Assembly: GCF_933775445.1 (NCBI RefSeq)
Contig: NC_065872.1
Span: 20,522,001-20,586,000 of the forward strand
Direction of reading: 5' to 3'
Length of the DNA: 64,000 nt
Source: Argentina anserina
Lineage: Eukaryota > Streptophyta > Magnoliopsida > Rosales > Rosaceae
The notes under the pieces are model-generated. The model saw only the letters and a program-made list of their open reading frames with translations, did not search any database and was not told the DNA's origin. This document shows positions 1 to 11,414 of this stretch, one piece after another. Each line of letters starts with the position of its first letter. The stretch's first letter is position 1. The position numbers and the translations under genes were made by a program.

Positions 1-2335
1 AGAAATCAAAGCTAAAGCTCACCAGCTATCCTCAACAATATAATTAAGAACTTACAACAGTAAGAATATAACACAGTATAGCGTTCTTAACTGATTATAA
101 AGTAAGGTCAGAAACATGTAAAAACCATAATATAATTCCGAAGTCACTAATTCCCAATTTGATGAGTAGCTATGAACGTCATACCCAAATCATATGACTA
201 GAAAGCGGTTGATCAATGACTAAAAATTTTCAACTTAAAGTTGATCAATGAACTATATTTGAATACTAACAACTGACACATAGTTAAGAGATAGGAATCA
301 TAACAAAGTAACCAACTTAAAACAACCACATGATACTTGCAAGAGGTCCACTTTTCTCGCCAACAAATAAGCAACAGAATAGAGAAGTAAAATAGCAGAT
401 AAATGGATTCCAAAAATGATTAACACCCAAATATGTGACATCTATGAGAGCGATATGACCAGAAAAAAACTCAAACCCCTCGAGACTAACTTCTAAGGAA
501 TACAAGGAACGAAAAAACCCAAGTTTAATTCCTCCCAAATAATCAGTAGAAAACCTCATCAACACAACTCCAGTTTTGGAGTGAACATATTGGAAACAAC
601 CAACCAAGCTGAAAACACAAAGGTATACCGCGGAATACTAATGAATTCTGTGATACCCTTCTTCCATATAGACAACCAACTACTTTCACTATCAACTTAG
701 TTAAACTCTGGAACCACAAAACTTCACAGCTCACAACATATACATTGTGCGACTCGCACTATCTAACTAATTGAACTATAATTTGAGAGCTCACGACATA
801 TTATCACGCCACTCTCACTATCAAATAATTGAAAGGGTATAGACCATATAAAACTAAATTAGAAGTTCTTCCAAATGCATGTTGATCAATAAACATGAAT
901 CTCTAAGAAAATTGACTTAATATGAATTCTTAGCACATTAAATCCCTATGTGATGAACTTAGATTTCATAGCCAACCCGCTAGAAGAAATAAACAACAAC
1001 AAACTATATGAAGGACAAAACCAATAATTAATCTGCATGATATATTTAATAAACAAGCATGTTTACATCTTTAAAAGAAGACACAGATGAATGCATTTAG
1101 CTGAGTGATGCAGTTGTAATCAGAAGCTAGGAACTGGGAATCACTCAACCAGCTAAAGATAGGATACTGTGAAACATTCACAAAAACATAGTAAATCTGA
1201 AGCATATAATCTCCCCACAAGACTAAGATTATAAAAGATAAATATGTGAGACAACTTCATTGAAATGCAAGTTTCGATATGACTCACAATGACCAAAGAT
1301 GACTTAACATCTTCTCTCTCTCTCTCTCCACCAAAGCTCCCCTGCACCCATCATTGCATAGAATATAACTACATGATAATGTGCAGCAACTGTAGTTTGA
1401 TATATCATGGAAAGTTTCTCAAAAAAATATATATGTAAAGGGATAAAACAAAACATCCCCGCTAAAAACAAAGGTTGATTCTGTCAAAAAGCAAGCCTGA
1501 AGTAACAATCTAGAAGGTTATATGTCGACACTATAGCCTCAATGAGTTCTGTGTTTGAACTCGTCTGTAAAAATGACTTGAATCATTTTTAAAGTCAGAA
1601 TCGTTAACTGTGATGACCAACAATCTCTGACGTTATATCCCCAACACAACCTCAATGAGTTATGCGTTCGAACTCCGAATCAAAATGACTTGAGTCAATT
1701 AAGTGTTTGCAATGAATACCAACAACTCAGTAAATTGTTTTCAATCTCAGGCAGCAAAAGTTTCAAAGGACCGGTCAGTCCGACTATAAAATGACTCGAG
1801 GACATGGACATGAGTGAATTTGGCGTTTTTGTTATTAATCCCAAATATAAGAAAATGCACAATAATCTATTCTAAGGAATAATTTTCAATATTTAAACTA
1901 TCAAAATGCAATCTATTTAAACTATCTATGCAACTTTTATCCCCCCTCTTATGTTTCATTTAACAAAAGGCAACAATCTCAAAGGTTCCAACACCGACAA
2001 TGTGGCCTCAAGGAGTTCTCTGTTTGGGTAATTCACATTAATCAATTTCAAATGCCGAATCACAAAGTAACTTTGAAAGCAACATACCCCCAATAGTAAA
2101 TCCTCATTCAGTAAACTGTTAGAACTTAGAATAACTCTGCAGATTGTTTTAAATCTGAAGTAACAACACCATTTTAAGGGACCAATCCGACTATTTTTGA
2201 CGTTAACGCAACAGAGAGGTAATCACCAGATTTGAAATCTCAACCAACTAAACTTAGAATACAAAGGAATATCTAACAAAATCATCACTAGATTATCCAG
2301 TTGGCCCATAAATAGTCTGCCCTTGAATTCTACGT
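1..2335. other. Non-coding AT-rich DNA, no gene recognised
   Basis: All open frames here are short and unlike any protein I know. From about 1,500 to 2,170 a degenerate block recurs at least three times (near 1,525, 1,640 and 1,993), each time as a variant of 'cctcaatgagttctg' followed by a t-rich stretch, so this part looks like old tandem duplication. A short CT run lies at 1,313-1,328. If the minus-strand gene proposed at 5.0-5.4 kb is real, this may be its intron or downstream DNA; I cannot tell which. Confidence 0.5.
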
Positions 2336-2399
2336 ATACGATCCACTACCAGGCTGCCCTGAACTTCGGTAATCAATTGGAAGTTTCAGGGTGTATGGG

Positions 2400-2400
<1 letters not shown>

Positions 2401-2453
<53 letters not shown>
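2401..2453. repeat. (CT)n microsatellite
   Basis: Nearly uninterrupted CT dinucleotides with one 'at' interruption near the end. A GA-rich run follows at about 2,473, so this strand can fold on itself over a short distance. A shorter version of the same CT/GA pair occurs at 3,850-3,925. Confidence 0.95.
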
Positions 2454-4143
2454 ATCACTATCATGAAAACTTAGAGAGAGAGTGGACACCTAATTTTGAA
2501 TTCGAAACTGAATATGAGCAATCTGTGGGACTTTATTGATGGAAACTCAAGTTGGGCAAAAACTCACTTGAAACTAGCATGTAAATCAATATGACAATGC
2601 AACAATATCATTAACATAATCAGACATGGCAACATAAACCGATAAGGCAATAATTTGAGCAGTTAATGTTGGAAACTCAAGTTGGGCAAAAAATCACTTG
2701 AGACCAACATGTAAATCAATCCGACAAGGCAACAATGCCATTGACATAATTAGACATGGCAACATAAACTGATTCACGGGACCAGATACCCTTATTAATA
2801 AGAAACAAATGTTACTTTCTAACAAAACCCAGCTCAGTGTACAATACACCATTTAATCCAAAAATCTGATTTGAGGGTCAAGGCAACAGAGGGATAATCA
2901 CCAGAAATCACTTGAGATCAACATGTAAATCAATCCAACAAGGCAACAATGCCACTGACATAATTAGACATGGCAACATAAACCAATAAGGCAACATAAA
3001 CTGATTCTCGGGAAATATACCCTTATAATATGGAATAATCGTTACTTTGTAACAAAAACCAGCTCAATGGGTGTAATACACCATTTAATCCAAAAATTGG
3101 ATCAAGGGTCAAGGCAACAGAGGGGTAATCACCAGATATAAAATCCCTCAGAAATGCTATGAAGGCAACAATCTTTTATCATATGGGTACAAAAGCCAGC
3201 TCTATGCAAAAATATCATTAACCTTATTCCATGGAACAATTCTAACTACTCTTGTCGAGTTCTGTATCACTCTTATTCCATGAGACAATTCCGACAATTC
3301 CGGCAATTCCTTTGATTCTGAAACAATGTTTACCGAAAGCCAACAATTAAAATCCCTCAGAAATACCTGATTGGGTACAACAAGAATAAAAATTGACACT
3401 TCAACCCCCAAAAAAATTTAGAGGGAGCACCAATTCTTTCAATTGTGCCTCTCTGATTGCAAAATTTTTCATCATTGAGATATAAATATTATGCCTAAAC
3501 CAACATCGAACGCTGTATATATTATAAGCAAAGCAAATCAAAGGGATATTCATAAATAGGCCAACAAGCAACAAAGTGAACATAAAAATTATTCTTACTC
3601 TGTTTCGAAAGTGGAATTCAGAATTCCAATTTGGGTCACAGATCGGTAATTCCAAGTTATTTGAATATCCCACATCTGAAATAGAATTCAGCAAAACAGT
3701 GTCAAAACCTTAACATGTTTCGCTTGAATTAATAAAGAAAAACCCAACCAAATAGAAACAAAACAAAGAAGAATCATACCTAGGTGGTGAACTGGAGCCA
3801 AATTGATCTTCGGTGTTCAATTGGAAGTTTCACGGATTATGGGAATCTCCCTTTCTCTCTGTCTATCTCTCTGTCATCACTATCATGAAAACTTAGAGAG
3901 AGAGAGAGAGACAGAGAGAGCAGAAACCCAATCTTGAATTCGACATCGAATATGAGCGCCTGTGGGAGTTGTAACTCAAATTGGGTAAACATTCACTTGA
4001 GACTAGCACGTAAATCAATCTAACAACGCAACAATGTCATTATATGAATCAGACATGGCAACATAAACCGAAAAGGCAACAATGTGAGCTGTCAACAGAA
4101 GGGGCAACATAAACCGATAAGGCAACATAAATTTTTACTTTGT

Positions 4144-4530
4144 AACAAAAAAACAGCTCAGTGTAGTGTAATACACCATTTAATCCGAAATTCCAATTGA
4201 GGGTCAAGGCAACAGAGGGGTAATCACTAGATATGAAAATATCTAAGAGATGCCACAAAGGCGATGAAATATGGTTCCTCAACCCTCAACAAATGAGGGA
4301 GAGCGACCAAATCTTACATCATTGGGTACAAAAACCAGCTCAGTAGTGTAGTGTAATACACCATTTAATCTGAAATTCCGATTGAGGGTCAAGGCAACAG
4401 AGGGGTAATCACTAGATATGAAAATCTCTAAGAGATGCCACAAAGGCGATGACATATGGTTCCTCAACCCCCAACAAATGGAGGGAGAGCGACCAAATCT
4501 TTCATCATTGGGTACAAAAAACCAGCTCAG
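4144..4530. repeat. Tandem duplication of a unit of about 185 bp
   Basis: The landmark 'cagctcag' recurs at 4,153, 4,336 and 4,523, giving spacings of 183 and 187 bp. Between landmarks the two units match closely, including 'gatgccacaaaggcgatga' and 'gagcgaccaaatct'. These are the youngest-looking copies of the larger array, because few substitutions separate them. Confidence 0.85.
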
Positions 4531-5024
4531 TGGTGCAATACACCATTTAATCCGAAAATCCGATCAAGGGTCAAGGCAATAGAGGGGTAATCACCAGAAA
4601 TCTCTTGAGATAAACATGTAAGTCAATCCGACATGGCAACAATGTCATCATCATAATGAGACCTAAACCGATAAGGGGCAACATCAACTGATTCTCTGGA
4701 CATATATCCTTATTAATAGGGATCAATTGTTGCTTTGTAACAAAAACCAGCGCAGTGGTGTATTAATCCGAAATTCCGATTAAGGGTCAGAGGGGTAATC
4801 ACCATATAAGAAATCCCTGAGAAATGCCACTAAGGCAATCAGAAAGGGTTCTTCAACCCCAACAAATGAGAAAAAAAATACCCCAATTTTTCATCATTGG
4901 GATATAAGCCGAAGGGACATGAACCATCCCATAAACTACAGGGTGTATTCAACAGAGACAATATCAAAGGCGTCACAACATAGACCGAACCCAATCAAAT
5001 GGTGAAGTGTAAAACCATTCTTAC

Positions 5025-5450
5025 TTGAAAGACTTTGTTTTTTCCGACTTCGAACCCAGAAACGAAGCCCGCCATCACGAACACCAATTTCCCTTCCAAT
5101 TTCATCTGCATAAATGATGAAGATTTAAACCCCTAGAATCAAAATCGAATAAAGATTCAATTTTTAACAGAAAAAACCTTGATTTCAATTTGGGCCTTTA
5201 ATCAAGAGAGAGAGAGAGAGAGAGAAAATTTACCTTCCGTGAGGCGAGCTCCGAGTCGGAAACGGGTCTGGGTCTCTCTCTGGGACACGAAGGAGGGTCT
5301 CTCACTGATCAATGGTACACGAAGGAAGGTCTCTCACTGATGTATGGGACACGAATTCCGAGACATGAGGAGACCCAACTCCATGTCTCTATCTCTCCCT
5401 GTGATGAAGAACCGAGAGAGCCGTTTGTGAGAGAGACCCATCTCCATTCT
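5025..5450 (-). CDS. Probable 5' end of an unrecognised minus-strand gene
   Basis: Read on the minus strand, a GC-richer segment from about 5,450 to 5,234 ends at a good donor (GGAAG/gtaaat). A CT-rich intron follows to an acceptor (atgcag) at 5,107-5,106. The next exon, 5,105-5,025, opens directly with ATG and encodes 27 residues beginning MKLEGKLVFVMAG, then meets a donor (CAA/gtaagaa). The first exon would be 5' UTR. I could not find the next coding exon with confidence. A second acceptor-ATG-donor block of similar form lies at 3,675-3,599. I recognise no protein family. Splice signals are the only evidence; the segment could be a non-coding transcript. Confidence 0.3.
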
Positions 5451-6538
5451 TAATTAGTGATTTAAAATTCTAATACACACAGTACAAGCTTTATTGGCCT
5501 TTTAATGTAACCAACGGCTCTCTCTCTCTCTCTCTCTCATTTTTTCTTTCTTATTTGTTTTCTGTTTTGGTCATAGAAATTGAGAAAAGTTTCGTTTAAT
5601 TTGGCTGTAATTGATATGTGTATATATATCCAACGGCTATTATTAGTAAGAGTAGTGTGTCGCACTGTGAGTGAGGGCTTGGTAATTCAGATAGAAGGAA
5701 TGCTTTTTATGATCAATGTTAGAAAATGAAAATGCAAATTTAAGATGTTGTAGAAATTTCCTTCTTGTAAAAATTTTAACAAAATTAAATGTAAATTTTA
5801 AAAATTTTAAAAAAGTTCTAATTGAGTAAAATATTACTGTAGTTTGGAGTTGGAGCCTATGTTTAAATAGAAAATATCAAACTCCGAGCAGGCAACATTT
5901 TTACCTTTCCGCTCTCATTAACTATCCATATATATACAATTACCTTGTCTCCCTTGGCATCCTTAGTCAATGATTCAGATCTAGCAAAACTGGAGATATG
6001 TCGGCGAGTCGTTGCAATATTCTGTTAAGAAAAGAGAACTAAGATCTTCATGATTAATAAGTCATGCAGGTTGACTTAAAACATTAAAAATTACCATATC
6101 ATTTTTGAACATTAAATTACTTAAATATATTTACCATTGTCATCAGCAATTTCATCATATCTTGTTTCAAGGTTGGAGTTATGTGTACTATCTCATTTTT
6201 ACTGTGAGGCAGATGTTAAGTTAATATTAACCTAGTAATGTTTGTCTTATTCTTATTCTTTTGCTTTATATTTTTGTATATTTATCTATTTCTTATTACG
6301 TTTCCTACTCCCGGTAGAAAAATGTGCAAATGATCGGAAACACGTCACAATGAGTGGATTTAGCGCACATTCTGGATTCGGGAGAAAGTTTCAAGCCAAA
6401 AAGAGCAAATGTGGAGATTTCACAAGAAAACAAAAGTCAATGCCAGAAAATGCTGGTTAAACTCCGGAGATGAGAAGGTAGTTGGCGGAAATGGTGGTGA
6501 CTAAAGTCAATAAGTCAATGGAGCATTGGTGAATCAGG
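5451..6538. other. Intergenic region, possible promoter of the minus-strand gene
   Basis: A (CT)n run at about 5,518-5,540 lies just upstream of the proposed minus-strand first exon, a common position for GA/CT tracts in plant promoters and 5' UTRs. The remainder is AT-rich without a convincing gene. One open frame of 72 codons at 6,242-6,460 has low-complexity hydrophobic and basic halves and no recognisable domain. Confidence 0.4.
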
Positions 6539-6724
6539 AATTATGGATTTTAATTTACAATTCAAATAAAAATTAGAAGAAGACAAATGAAGGGTACTAT
6601 TTCAAGAACAAGATCCACAATTTGTGCTGCATGAATTGTGGCTTTTAATTTACAATTCAAATTCAAAATAGAAGAAGACAAATGAAGGGGATTATTTCAA
6701 GAACAAGATCCACAATTTATGCTT
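6539..6724. repeat. Tandem duplication, unit about 95 bp
   Basis: Two adjacent copies start at 6,539 and 6,634. Both contain 'ttaatttacaattcaaat', 'agaagaagacaaatgaagg' and 'tttcaagaacaagatccac'. The copies differ at a handful of positions. Confidence 0.9.
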
Positions 6725-7473
6725 CCACATTTGTCCACCATATCTAGCCATTCATCCCCTTACATCTCCACCCTTCATTTGTGACCCTAAGGCCTTTAAA
6801 TACTCTCATTCTTCCCAAATTCGTGCAACCTCCTTTACCACACTAAAACTCCATCAAAACCTCATCTTTTCCATAGTTTTAACATAGTTTTCTTAGGCCT
6901 AAGTCATAGATATCAAGTTGTGTAGAGAGAAGTGTAAAGTGTCTTGGGTTTTCACCAAAAACCAAAGATCTTTTACACCTTTGATCAATCACAAACTTGT
7001 TTCATAGATTTTGGTTGGAGTAAAGAGTTGTGATAGTGTGGGGGTTTTACCAAAGCCATACTCAGTTCACTCTCTTCATCCTCTACTCATAATCATCCTC
7101 AACCCTTGTTCTTTGTTCCTAGATTGTGTGGATAAAGTATGGTGTTCATGGAGTTCTTCCTTTGTTAGAACCCATTAATACCATACTTAGAAGCACTTTC
7201 TTTCTTATTACATCTTTGTGGGTAGTGAACCTTTAGAGGTACGGTTTGGTATCATTTGTACCAAACCCTTGGTAATCACTTCTCTCTTTACTATACTTCT
7301 CTTTTGATGTATTTCATTTTCAAGGGTTTGTTGTATTTAATGGGTTGTGTGTAGTTGGATTTGAGGCTAGGCTAGCCCTAGCCAAACTCATGTGGTAATG
7401 AATTCATTTTACTCTTAATTGATATTTATGCATGTTGAATCTATGGACTTCTACACTTAAAATGCTTACTAAA
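6725..7473 (+). other. LTR-like leader with a TATA-type box
   Basis: No coding capacity. A 'cctttaaatactctc' sequence with a TATA-like core at 6,795-6,802 precedes a pyrimidine-rich stretch resembling the start of a plant LTR transcript. The sequence is interrupted by the gypsy remnant that follows and seems to resume after 11,415. It is not similar to the 3' LTR of the Athila-type element at 19.3 kb, so it probably belongs to another, decayed element. Confidence 0.35.
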
Positions 7474-7476
7474 TGT
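7417..7476. repeat. Left copy of a 60-bp direct repeat flanking the gypsy remnant
   Basis: Shares 'catgttgaatctatgg', 'cttctacacttaaaatgc' and 'ttactaaatgt' with 11,355-11,414, with only a few mismatches. It ends exactly where the LTR-end sequence TGTCACACCCC begins. Confidence 0.9.
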
Positions 7477-7960
7477 CACACCCCGGGACCATTTCCGGTC
7501 CAAAATGTAGTAGTAATCGCCGTAGTCCTAAGTTAGTACCAATCGATACGGGATCCTACGCATCGACAACGCCAACTCATGACTACAAGGCTATGGGGAT
7601 AAGTAAATGTTGGGTTAAAACAAAGGAAGCTCAATTTATTGAATAAATACGAATAAGCGGAAGGTATCAAAAACAATAAAAGTTCAAGTATGACATGAGA
7701 AAAGTGCATAATCATAATAAATACGGGCCAAAGAAAACAACTACACAACTGAAATGAAAAGCAACAGAGTCCGCGTCGTGCAATTGTTAAAATAGAAACG
7801 GAGATCGGGTAAATCTGAAGTCACACCGGAAGTTGACTCCTCGGTATCGAAAGTGAACCACGAGCAATGCAATACCACTAGCACCTAATTCAAGTCCTCG
7901 CAAACCGGCTTCCAGGTACCTGAAAAGTAGGGGTGAGTACTTGTCCTCACTAACCCTAAA
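7474..7960 (-). repeat. 3' LTR of the minus-strand gypsy remnant (recognisable part)
   Basis: Matches 10,609-11,095 with scattered substitutions, including 'cgccgtagtcctaagttag', 'gtagtaatcg' and 'gtatcgaaagtgaaccacg'. After about 7,960 the two copies no longer align by eye. Whether the LTR extends further left to right into 8-9.4 kb cannot be settled without alignment to full-length relatives. Confidence 0.75.
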
Positions 7961-10074
7961 CCGACTCACCCTAGCGGGCAGCTCACCCTACTTGATATAG
8001 CAGTGCCGAAAAGGGATAAGTAATGGTCATGACGTTTTTAGTCGATTTAGTAAAATATTGTCGATTTGACTAGTTTGACTACTCGAGTCAAGGTCTCGGG
8101 ATGATCGGTTGACTTTTCAAAACATGAGTGAATTTATTTTATAGATATTCGTATCTTAGATTTAAGACGCGAATGATTGATAAATGGAAATCTTAAATTT
8201 ATCCTTCCGGCATTTAAATCTCTCACGCTTAAGAGTTCCTCTATTTCCGATCCGGGCGGAAATTGAATTTAAGGTTTAACTGTAAAATTAAAATTACGTT
8301 TTAGCGAAAGGTTTCTAATTTTCCTTAATCCGATTTAAATCGAGAAACTTAAAGGTAAAAATGTTGAATCGAAGTTTAAGTAAAAACTAAATTAATTACA
8401 GTTTGGGTAAAACAGTAACTGTTCAACTTATTTACTGTTTGGGGCAAGACCATAATTATAAAAAGTCAACAGGGGTATTTTGGTCATTTCACATGGCAGT
8501 AAAACAGTAAAAAGGTAAGTTTGAAATAATAAAAACCAGGGGTTTTACCCTTTATTCTCCAATCTACAATTCCGGCCAAAAATCTGAAAGAAACCACCTC
8601 AATCCAACATGCAATTATACAAAAAGCATCGAAACAACAATTTTAATACAACCATACTAAAATAAACAGGATTTGAGCTCAATTGATACCTCAACCAAGA
8701 GCCGCAGTCGATCCTGTCGCCTGCGAGCTTCAACAGCTCTAATCCGAGCTGCTGTGACCTCCTCCTCACCTCCCAACCCTTATCGCTGCTGCTACAAGCT
8801 TCAGCACGAACCCAGAAAACCGAACCAACCACCGGAAACAAAGGACGAGCTCGCCGGAATTCGAAGAATACGCCGGCCAAACCAAAGAGGTGAAAAGATG
8901 AGTTTAAGGCTCCAATCCCAAAAAATTAGGAAGAAGCTTGATTAGGTATTGAAGGGTAGAAGAGAAATTACCAAGAGAAGCACCACAAAGTTGCCGGAGC
9001 TCGGGGAATTCGGCGACGGTCCCCACTGCCTCAAAACTCGAGTTTGTCGGAACGTTGGTTAAATCCCACATGCAAGGACTTGGTTTTGAAGATGAGAAGA
9101 AGAGGAAGATTTTGGTGGTGGTCTCGTGGCCATTGGTGGCTGGACAACGGCGGCATGACTGGTAAAAGGCAAGGCCTTTTCTGGGTTTTAGAGAGAAATG
9201 AACAGAGAGATGGTGTAGGGGGGAAGAAGAAAGAAGGGAGAAAAGAGAGGAAAAGGAAAAAAAAAGAGGGAGAGAGAAGTGTGTGTGGAAGAGCCTACGG
9301 AGGTCACTGAGGTCCTAAGACTAAGGTCGAACATGCATAAGTGTCATTCATAAGGCCCACTCGAGAGTCACGTGCGAATGGGAAGGTCGCTGAAAGTCAT
9401 TAGGATGAAATCATTAGAAAGACTCAATCTACTTGATGCCTAAGGAATTCATGTTTCATTGAAGAGTGACGTATAATGTCATGTCGTCTATCGGCTAGAA
9501 CGGTTATGTAGAGCGTTCATTAATGATATGTTTGCTGAAGTCACTCAAGGATTCTTGTTTCTTTTCAAGCTTGTTAGGAAGTGTAGAAGTCGGCGTTCTC
9601 GAATGGCAAATATCAAATCGTCAAATCGCAACGACTCTTATCCGAGAAAAACGAATAGGGAGTAGAAGGTATGAGAGTCTTTGAAATGAGGAAAAGTCAC
9701 AACTTGAAAAATGATATAATAAGGAAAAAGTCTCCCAAAGTGAATTTTTATAATAACGAGGTCTTGAAATTAACAAGATCCTCAAATTACAAGAACAGAT
9801 CGGATGATGAAATGAAGACATGACAAAGTCATTCACATTACAAAGTCGAAAGTCTAGGTGTGGTTGAAGAGGTTACACGATCGAGGTCATACACCTCAAT
9901 GTAGTGACAAAACTTGATGCTCGATTAACTTATGCTAGGAAATGCATTAAATGCACTAAATACTGGGGCTCGCATAGCGCAACCCAATCCAATTAGGGAG
10001 GAAGCGCTCAGAGATCAACTCCGCAAAATGCGCCTAGGTTAAATCACTCACATCTCTTGGGTAGTGATGGTGTC
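7961..10074. other. Interior or extended LTR of the gypsy remnant, no intact gene
   Basis: The stretch 8,670-9,310 is GC-richer than its surroundings and gives open frames of about 90 codons on both strands. These are rich in Arg, Ser and Lys and match no family I recognise. A purine-rich run of GA/AAG lies at 9,220-9,275. No pol motifs were seen in any frame. Confidence 0.45.
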
Positions 10075-10338
10075 TCAGCAGTTGTCAGCCTTACCAATCG
10101 AGTTGTGCACAACAAGCAAGACTCGATAATCTGCTAGTGTGTGTATCCTCTCTTGAATCTTTTTTACATGCTCTAGCCAAATTTCTGCTTCGACAACAGT
10201 TGCATTATTCGAGAAGATAGGAAGTCTCATCTTCATAAACTTCTCTAAACACCTAGTTCTCATATTCAAGTCAGGCTCATCAGACGAGGAAGATGATGTG
10301 TTCCCTAAGGAACGAAATGCTCGTCGTGGTGGCATCAT
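10075..10338 (-). pseudogene. gag fragment of Ty3/gypsy type
   Basis: Starts on the minus strand with MMPPRRAF at 10,338 and runs 87 codons to a stop. The block PIFSNNATVVEAEIWLEHVKKI matches the usual plant gypsy gag opening, in which a fragment like 'PPTFxGxxDPxxAExWL' is followed by a helical 'KIF'. It sits about 250 bp inside the primer-site end of the element, the expected place for gag. The rest of gag and all of pol are missing. The hydrophobic codons upstream of the two Met residues in the same frame are probably leader, not protein. Confidence 0.6.
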
Positions 10339-10608
10339 ATTCGGGCTCTGAAATAGGAAACAAGGGTCAGTAGTTGAAAATAATTTCAACACAATGATAA
10401 CCGTAGACAAAACGGAAATCAAAAGTATCTGAGGATACGAACTTAAGCTAGCAAGAATGACTCGATCTCCGATAAACAAGACAAGGAAGTAAAAGAGGTT
10501 CATGCAATAGCATCAGCATTCCATGTCAATGAACCAGAATACGACTCAAAGAAGCAAGTGAATTGTATGGAAGGTACCAAGAATGATGCTTTGATATCAA
10601 GTAATTAC

Positions 10609-11100
10609 TGTCACACCCCGGGACCATTTCTGGTCCCGAAATGCAGCAGTAATCGCCGTAGTCCTAAGTTAGTACCAATTGATATGGGATCCTACGCATC
10701 GACAATGCCAACTCACGACTACAAGGCTATGGGGATAAGTAAATAATAGTAAATTTTGAGTTAAAACAAAGGAAGCTCAATTTATTGAATAAATACGAAT
10801 AGAGGGAAGTTGAAAAAAAAAATAAAAGTTCAAGTATGACATTAGAAAAGTGCGTCATCATAATAAATACGAGCCAAAGGAAAACAACTGCACAACTGAA
10901 ATGAAAAGCAACATAGTACGCGTCGTGCAATTGTTAAAATAGAAACAGAGATCGGGTAAATCTGAAGTCACACCGGAAGCTAACTCATCGGTATCGAAAG
11001 TGAACCACGAGCGATGCAATGCCACTAGCACCTAATCCAAGTCCTCGCTAACGGGCTTCTTGGTACCTGAAAAGTAGGGGTGAGCACTCCTCCTCGCTAA
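10609..11100 (-). repeat. 5' LTR of the minus-strand gypsy remnant (recognisable part)
   Basis: Direct repeat of 7,474-7,960. After about 11,100 it continues into an AT-rich stretch with a (TA)n run at about 11,150-11,190 and a duplicated 'cggcttgaaatatcaaatt'-like motif near 11,292 and 11,340, then reaches the right-hand 60-bp flank. Confidence 0.75.
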
Positions 11101-11354
11101 CCCAATGCGGGTGAGACGACTCAACCGTAATTAGGTTTGAAAACCATTTATATATATATATATATGTATATAACAGTATATATATAGACCATTAGCGTAA
11201 AAACACGTAATAAAAGTCAAACCGAGACTATAACAAGTCTCGTAAAGTTGATTGCAAATCAAGTAAAATCATGCAGATGTAAAATATGCAACTTGGCTCG
11301 AAATATCAAATTCGTCGATGGGGTATATCCAACCCGACTCGGCTTGAAATATCA

Positions 11355-11414
11355 AATTGATGTTGATGCATGTTGAATCTATGGGCTTCTACACTTAAAA
11401 TGCTTACTAAATGT
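11355..11414. repeat. Right copy of the 60-bp direct repeat flanking the gypsy remnant
   Basis: Partner of 7,417-7,476. The sequence continues smoothly into 'gttgctagttttgtc', so this is the uninterrupted host side. Confidence 0.9.

Larger units (their letters stand above)
2336..4802. repeat. Complex tandem-repeat array (two nested repeat types)
   Basis: A long unit of about 300 bp, with a CT-rich tract, 'tcatcactatcatgaaaac', a GA-rich tract and 'agacatggcaacataaacc', occurs near 2,350-2,665 and again near 3,790-4,085. A short unit built on 'caccatttaatcc', then 'gagggtcaaggcaacagag' and 'ggtaatcacc', occurs at least six times (near 2,848, 3,083, 4,170, 4,359, 4,537 and 4,762). The 'gacatggcaacataaacc' block recurs on its own near 2,625, 2,755 and 2,970. 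Copies differ by substitutions and indels, so the array is not recent. It lies downstream of the proposed minus-strand first exons and may be intronic. Confidence 0.75.
7474..11354 (-). mobile_element. Decayed minus-strand Ty3/gypsy-type element
   Basis: Two direct copies of an LTR terminus, TGTCACACCCCGGGACC, start at 7,474 and 10,609. They stay alignable for about 480 bp, so the plus strand shows the reverse complement of an LTR that ends in GGGGTGTGACA. Next to the right copy, inside the element, lies 'gctttgatatcaa' (10,588-10,600). This is a degenerate match to the initiator-tRNA primer site TGGTATCAGAGC in reverse. A gag fragment follows on the minus strand. No protease, reverse transcriptase or integrase is visible, so most of the coding region is deleted. 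The outer end of the right LTR is not clear. Confidence 0.7.

Noticed and set aside
2336..4802. Possible CRISPR-like array because of regularly recurring blocks
   Set aside because: Units are long, diverged and irregularly spaced, without short identical repeats alternating with unique spacers; the setting is plant nuclear DNA.
9044..9310. 88-codon plus-strand frame rich in Gly, Lys and Arg
   Set aside because: Low-complexity purine-rich DNA inside a retrotransposon remnant; no domain and no conserved motif.
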